This document shows, piece by piece, positions 48,001-57,836 of a stretch of 64,000 nucleotides of DNA (the first letter of the stretch is position 1; every line of letters begins with the position of its first letter). Position numbers and translations under genes: made by a program. The notes under the pieces are model-generated. The model saw only the letters and a program-made list of their open reading frames with translations, was not told the DNA's origin and made no database searches. This DNA is from an uncultured Ignisphaera sp. (lineage in GTDB: Archaea > Thermoproteota > Thermoprotei_A > Sulfolobales > Ignisphaeraceae), in contig CALJEI010000003.1 in assembly GCA_938074605.1 (NCBI GenBank), forward strand, positions 42,639-106,638. Direction: 5' to 3'.

Positions 48001-49275
48001 ATGGGGATGGAATTCTTTGAAGAACTTCTTAAAAAGAGGAAAGATAGGGTTGAGAAAACTTTAAGGAATTTAAAGCCTGATAGAGTACCATTTATGCCAG
48101 CTTTCCACTACTTTCCAGCAAGGTATGTAGGTATAAGTTATGCTGAATATTCGTCAGATTATCAAAAGTTTAGTGAAGCATTATTGAAAGTTTATAGAGA
48201 TTTTGATTTTGATGTGGGTGGTTTAGCGCTACCTGGAGCTGGTATGACGCTTCCACTAGGCTTTGCTCTATTCAAGGTGCATCCTGATTTGGCTTTAAGG
48301 ATATTTGCTATAGCGAGACCGTTTCACGATATATTGAGGGATAGATATACTAGGTGGCCTGGTAGAGAACTTCCGCCAAATGTTCCAGCTCAATTCCTTG
48401 GTGGAAAGTTTATGGAGGTTGAGGAGTATGATGAACTTGCAAAAAATCCTATAGACTTTCTTACAAGAAAAATTATTCCACGTGTTTATGAAGCTCTTAA
48501 AGATCCTGCTTCACCTGAAGCATATGGGGCATTAATTAAATTTGGAATTGAGTTAGAGAGATTTACTCTAGTTTCTGAAAAACTATTGATTGAATTAAGA
48601 AAACTTGGATACCCTACATTCCCCATGGGATTTGGTTATGCACCACTAGACTTTATAGCTGATAACTTAAGGCATATAACCCATACTCTTGCCGACCTCT
48701 ATAGACATCCAGATAAAGTTAGAGCTGCTCTTAACTCTATTACTCCACTAGTAGTAGAGTTTAGTAAAATGAGCGTCTCAATACCATCTGAAGTCTTAGC
48801 ATTATTTGATATAAAGATGGTATTGGCATTTATACCACTACACTTAAATGAAATGATTCCTCCAAAGCTTTTTAGAGAATTCTATTGGGAGCCATTAAAG
48901 AAAGTAGTTATGGAGCTTATAAATGCTGGAGCTATGCCGCAAATTTTCTTTGAGGGAGACTATACATCATTTCTAGACACAATTCTTGAACTACCTAAAG
49001 GAGGTATAGTAGCTTTCTTTGAGAGAACTGATCTCAGGAAAGTTAGGAAAGTTTTAGGAGATCATGTTATAATCATGGGAGGAATCCCGCCATCACACTA
49101 TATACTTGGAACGCCAGATAAAGTATATGAAGAAGTATGTAGACTTTTAAGCGATGTTAAGGAGCCTGGAGGCTTTATATTTAGTGGAAGTGGTGTTGCA
49201 GGAATACCCGATGAAACAAAACCAGAAAACCTTAAAGCAGCTATTAATGCAGTAAAGAAATGTGGGGCATACTAA
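48001..49275 (+). CDS. UroD-family (corrinoid methyltransferase-like) protein
   Basis: About 424 residues, soluble. Fold family: uroporphyrinogen decarboxylase/methylcobalamin methyltransferase, judged from RVEKTLRNLKPDRVPFMPAF, the C-terminal FFEGDYTSFLDTILELPKGG, IIMGGIPPSHYILGTP and GGFIFSGSGVAG-like blocks. Such proteins either decarboxylate porphyrins or move methyl groups between corrinoid and thiol carriers. No other haem genes are nearby, so methyl transfer is favoured (inference). ATG 48001 follows GGTGA; the earlier ATG 47962 lies before the predicted transcript start. Confidence 0.72.
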   Translation: MGMEFFEELLKKRKDRVEKTLRNLKPDRVPFMPAFHYFPARYVGISYAEYSSDYQKFSEALLKVYRDFDFDVGGLALPGAGMTLPLGFALFKVHPDLALRIFAIARPFHDILRDRYTRWPGRELPPNVPAQFLGGKFMEVEEYDELAKNPIDFLTRKIIPRVYEALKDPASPEAYGALIKFGIELERFTLVSEKLLIELRKLGYPTFPMGFGYAPLDFIADNLRHITHTLADLYRHPDKVRAALNSITPLVVEFSKMSVSIPSEVLALFDIKMVLAFIPLHLNEMIPPKLFREFYWEPLKKVVMELINAGAMPQIFFEGDYTSFLDTILELPKGGIVAFFERTDLRKVRKVLGDHVIIMGGIPPSHYILGTPDKVYEEVCRLLSDVKEPGGFIFSGSGVAGIPDETKPENLKAAINAVKKCGAY

Positions 49276-49775
49276 TCAATACTTTAACAATAAATTATTG
49301 ATAACTTAGTATAAATATTTTAAATTTAAGCTTAATTAACCCATTATTTATTAAAACATATAAACATAATCACATAACTTTAACGATTATAGAGCCTTAA
49401 TGACTGTAGAAAAGTGAAATTTATCTACTTTCTACATATAACCAGATTTGTTAAATATAGCTTTACTAAGCTCATCAAATATAATATTTTAAAAACAATA
49501 TTTAGAGTAATCCTTACAAAATTAAACTAGCTATATAAAACTACTCTAAATAGTTTTAATAAAATTAATACTAATTGCTTAAAACATGTATTGCCACTTT
49601 TTCAAATTTTATATTATGTCTTTAACAAAGAATACAATTTTTAGTAAATGTGTTAAGTTTAAGCTTATAACATCTCAATGGTATGGATTAAAATCTTGTT
49701 TTTGTTGTCTACGGATTGGAATTTGTTAAAGCTTCATATAAAGCTATCTATTAGGTTACTCTATATATCTAGTTG
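49276..49775. other. Gene-free spacer
   Basis: About 500 very AT-rich bases. CATATAAAG near 49735 is a likely promoter for the radical SAM gene. No ORF or RNA. Confidence 0.5.
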
Positions 49776-51011
49776 ATGCAAATGCTTGGTACGAAGGTTG
49801 TTATCGATTATAGGAGGTGTAGGAGATGTGGTTTCTGTAGTACTGTTAACATATGTTATTCTCCTAATTTATGTATTGGATGTTTTTCATGTTTTTATTC
49901 ATGTCCTTATCAAGCTAGAAAAATTGTTCGTAAACCTATTAATGCTGAATTTGTAAAGATATATGTGGATGGCATTGAATATAGCGTTCCTTCTGATATA
50001 ACATTAGCTGAAGCTTTAGAGGGCTACTGTGGTTTTAAGCTTGGTACTCCTGGTTCTAAGATACCTTCAATTGCTTGTAGAACTGGTGGTTGCTGGAGTT
50101 GTGCCCTTATTATTGATGGAAAGCTTGAAAGAGTTTGTATAACTTCTGCTAGAAATGGTATGAAGATTGAAACTTCTGTAGAGAAATTTGAACCTCTTAG
50201 AATTGTACATGGTCCATCGCCTCATACCGTTGGTGGTAAGGGTACTCCTTGGTGGGAGGTAGACTACATCAACTATGTTGAAGCTGCTATATGGGTTGCT
50301 GGATGTAATTTAAGATGTCCACAATGTCAAAACTATTCTATAACCTACGATAATGTTTCACAGCCTATGAGCCCTAGAGAAGCTGCTGTAGCTATCGTCT
50401 ATTGCCATAAGGAATATAATACTAGGGGTATTGCTATAAGCGGTGGTGAACCAACTATAAATAGAAGATGGCTTATAGAATTTTTTAGAGAAGTTAGTAA
50501 AAGGGTTAGCCCTAAGGTTAGAAGACATCTTGATAGTAATGGAACCATCCTTACACCAGATTATATAGATGAACTTGTTGAATCTGGATGCAATAACATA
50601 GGCGTTGAGCCTAAGTGTGTAAAAACTGAAACATATATGAGGATTACAGGGCTTAGTAATAATGATTTAGCTAAAAAATACCTCACTACAGCATGGAAAG
50701 CCGTTGAGTATATATACGAGAGATATAGCGATAAAGTATACCTTGGTGTTGGTCTAATTTATAACAAGGATCTTATATCTATGGACGAAATTGCTGAAGC
50801 TGGAAGAAAAATAGCTTCTATAGATAGAAAAATTCAGGTTACAGTACTAGACTATTTCCCAACATTTAGAAGAAGAGATATAAGAAGACCAAGCGTATCT
50901 GAAATGCTAAATGTCAAAAAAATTCTAGAAGATCAAGGACTTGAAACAGTTATAGTACAAACTATTGTAGGGCATATAGGGCCTAAAAACCATAGAAGAG
51001 TAGAACTTTAG
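49776..51011 (+). CDS. Radical SAM protein with 2x[4Fe-4S] ferredoxin and 2Fe-2S-like N-terminal domains
   Basis: About 411 residues in three parts. Residues 15-44 hold two ferredoxin motifs (CxxCxxCx5C and CxxCxxCx3CP). Residues about 60-135 resemble a 2Fe-2S domain (CRTGGCWSCAL, then VC). The radical SAM barrel has CNLRCPQC (CxxxCxxC) and SGGEPT, like PflA-type activating enzymes. It would reductively cleave SAM, with electrons fed through its own clusters. Target unknown. It lies 500 bases after the UroD-like gene. Start ATG 49776; TTG 49773 and ATG 49782 are possible. Confidence 0.82.
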   Translation: MQMLGTKVVIDYRRCRRCGFCSTVNICYSPNLCIGCFSCFYSCPYQARKIVRKPINAEFVKIYVDGIEYSVPSDITLAEALEGYCGFKLGTPGSKIPSIACRTGGCWSCALIIDGKLERVCITSARNGMKIETSVEKFEPLRIVHGPSPHTVGGKGTPWWEVDYINYVEAAIWVAGCNLRCPQCQNYSITYDNVSQPMSPREAAVAIVYCHKEYNTRGIAISGGEPTINRRWLIEFFREVSKRVSPKVRRHLDSNGTILTPDYIDELVESGCNNIGVEPKCVKTETYMRITGLSNNDLAKKYLTTAWKAVEYIYERYSDKVYLGVGLIYNKDLISMDEIAEAGRKIASIDRKIQVTVLDYFPTFRRRDIRRPSVSEMLNVKKILEDQGLETVIVQTIVGHIGPKNHRRVEL

Positions 51012-52001
51012 TTACAACCTTTAATATCTTCAACTATTTTGGAACAAAAAGAAGGTAGAATACGTCATAATTTCTATATGAATCACCTATTTTAATTATT
51101 TCAATTTTTACTATATTAACTTCAAGTCTATTTACATTACATTAACCATTTTACTTATAAACTCTTTGACATTTTGTATACGACCAACAGGTACTTAATC
51201 AAGCCATAGATTTTTACGACATTAAGAAATATAGGCTTCAACATTCCAACAATTATTTTTATACAATAGGTTCTGCTAATACGTTAGTTATTTCAATGGA
51301 CTTAATTTAATAGTATAATTACTTATAAATTGAATTATAGATAAGTCTATAGATGTCTCAATTTGGGGATAGCTGCAAATAAAATTGTGGTGTTCTGCAT
51401 TTAAACAAACACTAGCTTATCACGTTATAGCATATGAAGAATGCCATGAGTATTGCCGTAGTTAATCTACGTACTGATGCTAACTAATATTAACGTAAAC
51501 CGTTATATCAACATTGTAATCACCAAATAGGTCTAAAATAATCACCATGGTCAACATGAACACTTGATGCTAATGATATTAGTGAATTCTTTATCGATGT
51601 TAATTGAAATGTTGATACAAATATTATAATAGTTTTACAAGTTGAATTGAGGCTAAGCAAATCACATCCTTTAAAGGTAGTCATGATGCTAACTGATATG
51701 CTTAATTTAAAGTTGGAATTAAATGTATCAAAGTAATTGAATATTCGTTAAAGAGTAGTACATTTGTTGGATCTAGCTTGCCATCACTTAAATGAGCATC
51801 AAAAGTATAGGCTTGCATTAGTTTAATTGCATTAAAAACTCATCACTAATTGATGGAAAGACTATGGTGTAATCCTTCCCCTAGATCTAGAGCCCATCAG
51901 CTGCCACATTTACAATAATTTGCTATAACATCATCGACTATGAATCTAAGCATTGTACACCAAATATATATACTGTCTTTCGGTTCTAGATGTTTATTTG
52001 A
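51012..52001. other. 990-bp gene desert with degenerate repeats and possible gene relic
   Basis: No intact gene. Four degenerate copies of a GATGCTAACTRATAT-like motif lie near 51476, 51566, 51596 and 51685. On the minus strand between about 51960 and 51700, short frames such as GKDYTIVFPSISDEFLMQLN and AYTFDAHLSDGKLDPTNVL look protein-like but are broken by stops and frame changes. No family was recognised. Confidence 0.4.
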
Positions 52002-52979
52002 ATGGTGAAAAGTGTGAGTAGATCTAAGGGGCTTAGTCTAGTAGATAAGATGCAGCCAGTCCTACTTATTGTATCCGTTTTTATTGGCTTGGGAATTCAT
52101 AAGTTCTTTCCTAGCTATATGGCAATATCTGCTCTAGTAGTTAAAGTTGGAATTTTCATAGTTATTACACTGATCATGAGCGAAAAGAAACTGGTTGATA
52201 TTGTACATGCACTTGGAAGAAGGCAAAAGCTTATTGGTATAGCTCTAGGTATAAACTTTGTATTTATTCCAGTTTATGGTTGGTTGCTTGGTAAGCTATT
52301 CTTAGCTATTTATCCAGAGATTTATGCTGGTTATCTACTATATCTTGTCACTCCATGTATTGGTTGGTATCTAGTATTTACAGGGTTGGCTAGGGGTGAT
52401 ACTAGTACAGGCATTGTTTTACTAGGATTTAATCTTCTATTTCAGCTAGCGTTAATGCCAGTCTATTCCTACATATTTCTTAGAGTATTAATTCCATTTG
52501 ATATGCGGGAGCTCATTTATAATTTAGCTATATACCTTGTTCTACCACTACTTTTATCAAGAGTAGTTAGAATAGCTAGATTGGCAGCCATGGAAACCAG
52601 CTCCATTATTACAGCACTAAAGATTGTTTTACTCATGATTGTTATAGCCTCAATGTTTACTTCACAAGCTGAAAGACTTTACATGAATCCATTTGTGCTC
52701 TTTAAAATAGTTCCACCTATAACAATATTTTTTCTAACAATGCCTCTACTCAACATTGTAATTGCTAAAGCAGCTAGAATGACCTATGAAGAGTTAGCTC
52801 TACTTACATTCACAACAACAGCTAGAAATAGCGAGGTTTCTCTAGCTATTGCGGCAACTGTATTTCCACAAACTCTTGTACCATTGGTCGTAGCTATAGC
52901 GCCAGCACTTGAACTACCATTACTGGTAACTATATTATTTGAATTAATGATTATTAGAAATCGTCTCATAGCACATTAA
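52002..52979 (+). CDS. BASS/ACR3-like membrane transporter
   Basis: 325 residues with about ten membrane segments. Motifs TPCIGWYLVFTGLARGDTS and ARNSEVSLAIAATVF correspond to the two discontinuous-helix regions of the bile acid/arsenite (BASS/ACR3) superfamily. The ion or solute is unknown; arsenite efflux or organic anion uptake are both possible. ATG 52002, no obvious operon partner. Confidence 0.72.
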   Translation: MVKSVSRSKGLSLVDKMQPVLLIVSVFIGLGIHKFFPSYMAISALVVKVGIFIVITLIMSEKKLVDIVHALGRRQKLIGIALGINFVFIPVYGWLLGKLFLAIYPEIYAGYLLYLVTPCIGWYLVFTGLARGDTSTGIVLLGFNLLFQLALMPVYSYIFLRVLIPFDMRELIYNLAIYLVLPLLLSRVVRIARLAAMETSSIITALKIVLLMIVIASMFTSQAERLYMNPFVLFKIVPPITIFFLTMPLLNIVIAKAARMTYEELALLTFTTTARNSEVSLAIAATVFPQTLVPLVVAIAPALELPLLVTILFELMIIRNRLIAH

Positions 52980-53354
52980 ATAAAAATATGTTCTAGAATA
53001 GAAATTGCAGATTTAATAGTCCTTCACACAAACTAATAAATAACTCAACAAATTAATTCAACTCTTATATAGATTCATATGTCTAGTCTCATTACCTCAT
53101 TTCCTCTACATCAATCTTTGGCTTGCATTGCCCTTGGGAATGTTTAAAAGCGTTCCTAGATATCTCAACGTCTTAAGTTTAGTTGCTCTTAGGAAGAGCT
53201 TTTATTTTGCAACTATTACAAGCTCTCAACCTTTATTGAGCGGCCCCTAAATAGTATTATGAGTCTCTCTATAAACATTAACGTATGTAGGTCCTTACGA
53301 AAAACTAAAACAATGATAAAAAGGCTTCAATAAGTCCAAATTATATTGTGAGGA
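52980..53354. other. Gene-free spacer
   Basis: A small hairpin GCTCTT/AAGAGC (53185-53199) followed by a T-rich stretch lies about 205 bases after the transporter stop. It could aid termination, but the distance makes this doubtful. Confidence 0.35.
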
Positions 53355-54368
53355 TTATTCTATTCCAAGAGTTTTTCTAAGCATATCGGGCTTTATATAT
53401 CCAGCGGAGAATGTTCTTCCTGTCTTGAGATTTGTTATAGTGATTGCTGCTGGAGCAAATGCCCTTAGATCTACGTCGTAGAATCCTCTTGGAGCCTCCT
53501 TAAATATTTCTGTAAATGATTTGTTGTCTGTTGGAGGCACTTTGGCTATGTAGTTCCTCAGTTCTTCATCATCTTCATAATCTACAATATAGTATGTCGT
53601 ACCTCCATACCTTATAGCATCATTTACTCTCCCCATGGCTATAGATGGATCTGGATGTGGTGGAGCTATTGGGCTACTTCCTGAGCCGAAGAATATTTTT
53701 GTGAAGTCAAATCCTAGTAGGGCTAGCTTAAAAATCCCTACTTCTATAATACGTCCAACTATTTGAACCGAGCCTGCTAAACTTGAAGTAGGTGTAATTA
53801 GTGCGTATAGATTTCCTGGCTCCACGTTACAGGATTTTGCTATTGACCGTAGGACTTCATCTGGTGGAATGCTACTAGACTCCATTACAATAACAGCCTT
53901 ATCATAGCTATCTCTATATCCAATTTTTTCATATATTTCTCTTGGAGTATATGTTATAAGACCCTGTCTACGAAGCTCCTCCCTCTTTAATCCAACAGCC
54001 ATTGGAATGCTTCTATCTAAAGCTAGCGCTCTAGCAGGTCCTGAGCCTATTGCAAAATATTCTCCATACCTAACCTCCCAATCCCCTAATTGACTTCCCA
54101 TAGTTGCAATAACTGGGTAGTCCGAGAATGCATTTAAAACTGGAAGGGTGAAACCACCGTAATCTATAGTTGAAAGAGAGAAGTTAATAAGATCTCCAGC
54201 AGTAATCCTAGCTACATATAAACCAGCTTCAATACTACCTTTAACAGTTACACCACAATCTATTATTGTTGCTCCACATCGAGCTTTAAATACTTTCACA
54301 TTAAGTTTGTCAGCTTTATTAATCATCTCATTAACAACTTTAAAAGCTCTTTCATTAATACTAATCAT
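53355..54368 (-). CDS. mch: Methenyltetrahydromethanopterin cyclohydrolase
   Basis: Interconverts methenyl- and 10- or 5-formyl-H4MPT in the cytosol. 337 residues, collinear with Mch: SINERAFKVVNEM at the N-terminus, ARCGATIIDCGVTVKGSIEAG, ATMGSQLGDWEV, AIGSGPARALA, and FFGSGSSPIAPPHPDP. ATG 54368. It implies H4MPT-linked one-carbon metabolism. No other H4MPT enzyme is in this window. Confidence 0.9.
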   Translation of the reverse strand: MISINERAFKVVNEMINKADKLNVKVFKARCGATIIDCGVTVKGSIEAGLYVARITAGDLINFSLSTIDYGGFTLPVLNAFSDYPVIATMGSQLGDWEVRYGEYFAIGSGPARALALDRSIPMAVGLKREELRRQGLITYTPREIYEKIGYRDSYDKAVIVMESSSIPPDEVLRSIAKSCNVEPGNLYALITPTSSLAGSVQIVGRIIEVGIFKLALLGFDFTKIFFGSGSSPIAPPHPDPSIAMGRVNDAIRYGGTTYYIVDYEDDEELRNYIAKVPPTDNKSFTEIFKEAPRGFYDVDLRAFAPAAITITNLKTGRTFSAGYIKPDMLRKTLGIE

Positions 54369-54815
54369 AAAAACACCAATTTTAGTCTACCCCCAAGTAG
54401 GTATTTAAATACTTTTCCTAATCCTTTAAACATCCTCATAACTACATATAATAGCTTCACCAATGGAATCGCAAAATTCTCTCCTTAATTTCATTGGTCA
54501 TCCTTCCCATTTCACCATCAGGTAGCGGTTCTCTATCTGGAATATTTGTAGTTTACTCCTCCATCAACTTTACTAATAAACTCAACGTACCTATTCAACT
54601 ATGTTTTTTGCTTTTAAAAGAATTTCCTCTCAATAATTGAATTAGCTGTTGCATTCAATCGACAATATACACGTGAATAGCTATAGGTTTTAATTGTGCT
54701 TATTCCTAAGCTTTTCTAAATCTCTTAGAGTTAACGGTTTGAAACATAATTAAAGTATTGAAAATGTGTTACAGATATCCAGCATCGGATGTGTGTTTGG
54801 TATATGATGATATCT
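54369..54815. other. Spacer with a probable gene relic
   Basis: Contains the minus-strand protein-like fragment described separately (54457-54600). No intact gene. Confidence 0.45.
54457..54600 (-). pseudogene. Unidentified gene relic (C-terminal fragment)
   Basis: A short minus-strand frame ending at a TGA (54459-54457) reads PDREPLPDGEMGRMTNEIKE and then RILRFHW. A neighbouring frame just upstream reads NRYVEFISKVDGGVNYKYS; the two join by one frameshift. The composition looks like real protein, but I do not recognise the family. Confidence 0.3.
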
Positions 54816-55859
54816 CTATCTCTCCCCAGACTTCTTTAGTTTTTCTCCCCAAATCCTCCAAGCTCTAAATAATTCATCTTCAACATATACATCACTAATT
54901 TTCTCTATAGATCCATCCCTTCTATATACCATCACTAGGCTATCTGATTTATCACTTACATAGCCTATCACTCTAGCTTCTATACCTGCTTTCTTCAGTA
55001 TTTCAATTGCTTCTTTTACTCTATCACAAGGTATTGTAGCTACAAGAGTTCCTGAGCTTATGAGTTTCATTGGATCAAGTCTAAGAGCTGAGGTAATGAT
55101 GAGAGTTTCTTTTGCTATCTCTACATTTTCTTCATGGACATGAATAGTTTTTTTAGATGCATAGGCTATTTCGGCTAGCCCACCAAGCAGTCCACCTTCA
55201 GTTGGGTCATGAATTGAAGTGACAAGCCCAGCCTCAGATAGTAGTAGAGCTTCTTTAACAACACTCACTTTTTTAATGAATTCTCTACCTTGTTGAATGA
55301 CGTGCTGAGGTACATCCATCTCTAGAAGGATTTCCCTAAAGTCTGTAGACAGTATGGCTGTACCCTCAATACCCACTGTCTTAGTCATAATTACAGCATC
55401 ACCTACTCTCGCACCTCCAGTTGTTACATACTTATCCTTTTCAGTTATCCCTATAGCAGTCATTGATATCAAAGGTCTATTGAGTCCAGAAACAAATTCG
55501 GAATGCCCCCCAATAACAGCTACCCCAACTTCTTTAGCTGCAGCATCTATCTGGCTAGTTATTTCATCCACTAGACTCTCACCAGCTTCCTCAGGTAAGT
55601 AGAGAACAGAAAGAAGCCATCTCGGCCTCACCCCCCTAACAGCAATATCATTACAAGAAATGTGTACAGCTAGCCATCCCAAAAACTCAACAGCACCAGT
55701 AATAGGATCTACATGTGCCACTAAAACCTTATTATTACCAATATCTACTATAGCAGCATCTTCACCAATGGAAGGACCTATGATAACTGATGGATCTTGA
55801 ATACCAGTTCTACTAATAACATATCTTAACAACATTTTAGGTGGAAGTTTTCCAGCCAT
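54816..55859 (-). CDS. HypE-like AIR synthase-related protein
   Basis: 347 residues with the PurM/HypE fold pattern: GEDAAIVDIGN, CNDIAVRGVRPRWLL, the ATP-binding IGGHSEF, MTKTVGIEGTAIL, and HDPTEGGLLGGLAEI. HypE dehydrates a carbamoyl group for hydrogenase maturation; this archaeal branch lacks a C-terminal Cys (it ends KKSGER), so a true HypE role is unlikely. Function is unknown, with ATP use likely. No hyp genes are nearby. Confidence 0.8.
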   Translation of the reverse strand: MAGKLPPKMLLRYVISRTGIQDPSVIIGPSIGEDAAIVDIGNNKVLVAHVDPITGAVEFLGWLAVHISCNDIAVRGVRPRWLLSVLYLPEEAGESLVDEITSQIDAAAKEVGVAVIGGHSEFVSGLNRPLISMTAIGITEKDKYVTTGGARVGDAVIMTKTVGIEGTAILSTDFREILLEMDVPQHVIQQGREFIKKVSVVKEALLLSEAGLVTSIHDPTEGGLLGGLAEIAYASKKTIHVHEENVEIAKETLIITSALRLDPMKLISSGTLVATIPCDRVKEAIEILKKAGIEARVIGYVSDKSDSLVMVYRRDGSIEKISDVYVEDELFRAWRIWGEKLKKSGER

Positions 55860-56073
55860 ATTCTACCACTAATATCTAGATTAAAAGCTAGCAAATTTTT
55901 CCTTAACTCACAACTAGAACTAATATGCTATTGCTTGTCTCAACTACAATAAACAAAGTTTTCCTTCATCTATTTTTACTAACTATATGGTGAAGTACAA
56001 GATTTTACGTAAAGTAAAAAGCATGGTATTTAAATGGAAAAAATTATATTAAATGGGGTTTTATTCTATGAAT

Positions 56074-57675
56074 TCAACTCCGTCTAGTGGTTAATGCTAT
56101 TACTCTAGCTGGGCACATAGCTATACAAGCTGGTTCTAGTCCTCCTCTTACTAGGTATTGGCATAAATCACAGTTTACTATATCTCCTCTACTTATTCTT
56201 ATTGCTTTTATTGGGCATTCATTTACGCAATCCATGCATTTGTTACACTTTCTATAATCTATTAATATCTCTCCTAGCTTACCTCTAATGATAGCATTTT
56301 TCCTACAGACTGCTACACATTTTGCATTTATACAGTGAAGACAAGATGTTGGAATTGCCAAGCCGTCTTCTGTTTTTCTAATCTTTATAAGAGATCTACC
56401 ATCGTGGATAAAGCTACATACAGCATTACATGTTTCACACTCTATACATTTTGTGTAGATAAAGATTCTAGTGAATGGCGATAGAGATAGACAGCTCTCT
56501 AGTTTTATATCTGTGTAGCTATTTAGATATCTACATATTTCCTCAGAAATACTGTCTCTCCACTCTACAAATTTTAGCATTGGCTTTTCAACTCTCTTTA
56601 TCCTTTTTAACATATCATCAACTTTAATCTTTTCACCAGATATAGCGCCATCGATGATTCTTACCGCCTTTAGTGTATGATCTATAGCAAGCCCTATTTT
56701 TGAGGGACCTGTAACCACATCACCAATAGCAAATATATTTGTATTTGGTATTCTATAGTCGCTACCAACACTAAGCCTTCCATCTATACCAATGTACTTT
56801 ATTAACTCACCTGAGTATATTGGTGGTGTTGGAGTTTCCCCTATTGCTGCTATTATTAGATCTGCCTCCATCGTGAATTCAGATCCCTCTATGGGGATTG
56901 GCTTCGGCCTTCCGCTTTCGTCAAGCCCCCCAAGTCTAACCCTAATAAATTCAACGCTTTTAGCAAAACCGTTAACAGAAATAATTTTTTTAGGCTGAAC
57001 AAGCTCAACAAATTTAACGCCTCTATCAATAAGACTATTTATTTTATAGACTCCTGCTGGAGCCTCCTTAACACTCCTTCTATACATTATATAAACCTCC
57101 TTTACACCAATAGAAAGACATTCTTCAGCTGCATCAATAGCCGAAAGCCCTGCGCCTATAATTATGGCTTTACCAAAACTTTGTGTATCTCCATTAGATA
57201 GTTTTAACTCTTTTAATCTCTGATGATAAAGAAAACTTAGCGCTGTAATAACATTTCTAGAATTCTCACCTTCAATGCCAAGCTTTCTAGACCTCCAAGT
57301 ACCTGTAGAAATTATAACACCATCATAGTTTCTAGAGAGTTCTAGGAGATCCAGCCTTCTTTCAACAAATTCATCACCCTCATCATACCCATTGCCAATA
57401 GCAACCTTTGTTTTAAGATAGAATTTTACGCTAAAGTTCTTCTCTAAATCTCTCCAACCATCGAGGATCTCCTCAAAAGGAATTCGATGGCGAGGGATTG
57501 CAAAAGTCATTAGTCCTCCAGGGTAAGGAAGCTTATCATAGACATCAACTTCATAACCTCTACACACAAAGTATCCAGTTGCTGTAAGCCCTGCAGGCCC
57601 TGCTCCAATAACAGCAATACGTTTTCTAGCACTATATAGTGGTTCTCTACATAAAAAGGTGAATTTCATGGGCAT
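56074..57675 (-). CDS. FAD/NAD(P) oxidoreductase (GltD-like) fused to a polyferredoxin domain
   Basis: About 533 residues. The N-terminal GltD-like flavoprotein has AVIGAGPAGLTATGYF, PYPGGLMTFAIPRHRIP, the second nucleotide site AIIIGAGLSAIDAAEECL, and the FAD motif NIFAIGDVVTGPS. The C-terminal about 130 residues carry many Cys (CIECETCNAVC, CLHCINAKCVAVC, CNKCMDCVNECP, CDLC...CIAMCP), fitting about four [4Fe-4S] clusters as in HycB/AOR-type electron carriers. Probably shuttles electrons between NAD(P)H and ferredoxin partners such as the nearby AOR. Starts TTG 57681, ATG 57675 or 57669. Confidence 0.83.
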   Translation of the reverse strand: MPMKFTFLCREPLYSARKRIAVIGAGPAGLTATGYFVCRGYEVDVYDKLPYPGGLMTFAIPRHRIPFEEILDGWRDLEKNFSVKFYLKTKVAIGNGYDEGDEFVERRLDLLELSRNYDGVIISTGTWRSRKLGIEGENSRNVITALSFLYHQRLKELKLSNGDTQSFGKAIIIGAGLSAIDAAEECLSIGVKEVYIMYRRSVKEAPAGVYKINSLIDRGVKFVELVQPKKIISVNGFAKSVEFIRVRLGGLDESGRPKPIPIEGSEFTMEADLIIAAIGETPTPPIYSGELIKYIGIDGRLSVGSDYRIPNTNIFAIGDVVTGPSKIGLAIDHTLKAVRIIDGAISGEKIKVDDMLKRIKRVEKPMLKFVEWRDSISEEICRYLNSYTDIKLESCLSLSPFTRIFIYTKCIECETCNAVCSFIHDGRSLIKIRKTEDGLAIPTSCLHCINAKCVAVCRKNAIIRGKLGEILIDYRKCNKCMDCVNECPIKAIRISRGDIVNCDLCQYLVRGGLEPACIAMCPARVIALTTRRS

Positions 57676-57836
57676 ACCCAAGCTAGCACATTTAATAGTA
57701 GTTGTTTGGTTAAGCTAGACTTAAAAATTTTCACATAGTAGTAGCCACCATGGGATGATGATATTTGGTTAACTATTTCCTACATATGAAATATTTATAG
57801 TTATTAGCTTTAAAAATATGGGTGAGTTCCCTATAA

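Noticed and set aside
57750..57780. ATGATGA box C-like motif between adh and the flavoprotein gene
   Set aside because: No D box partner within the expected guide length.
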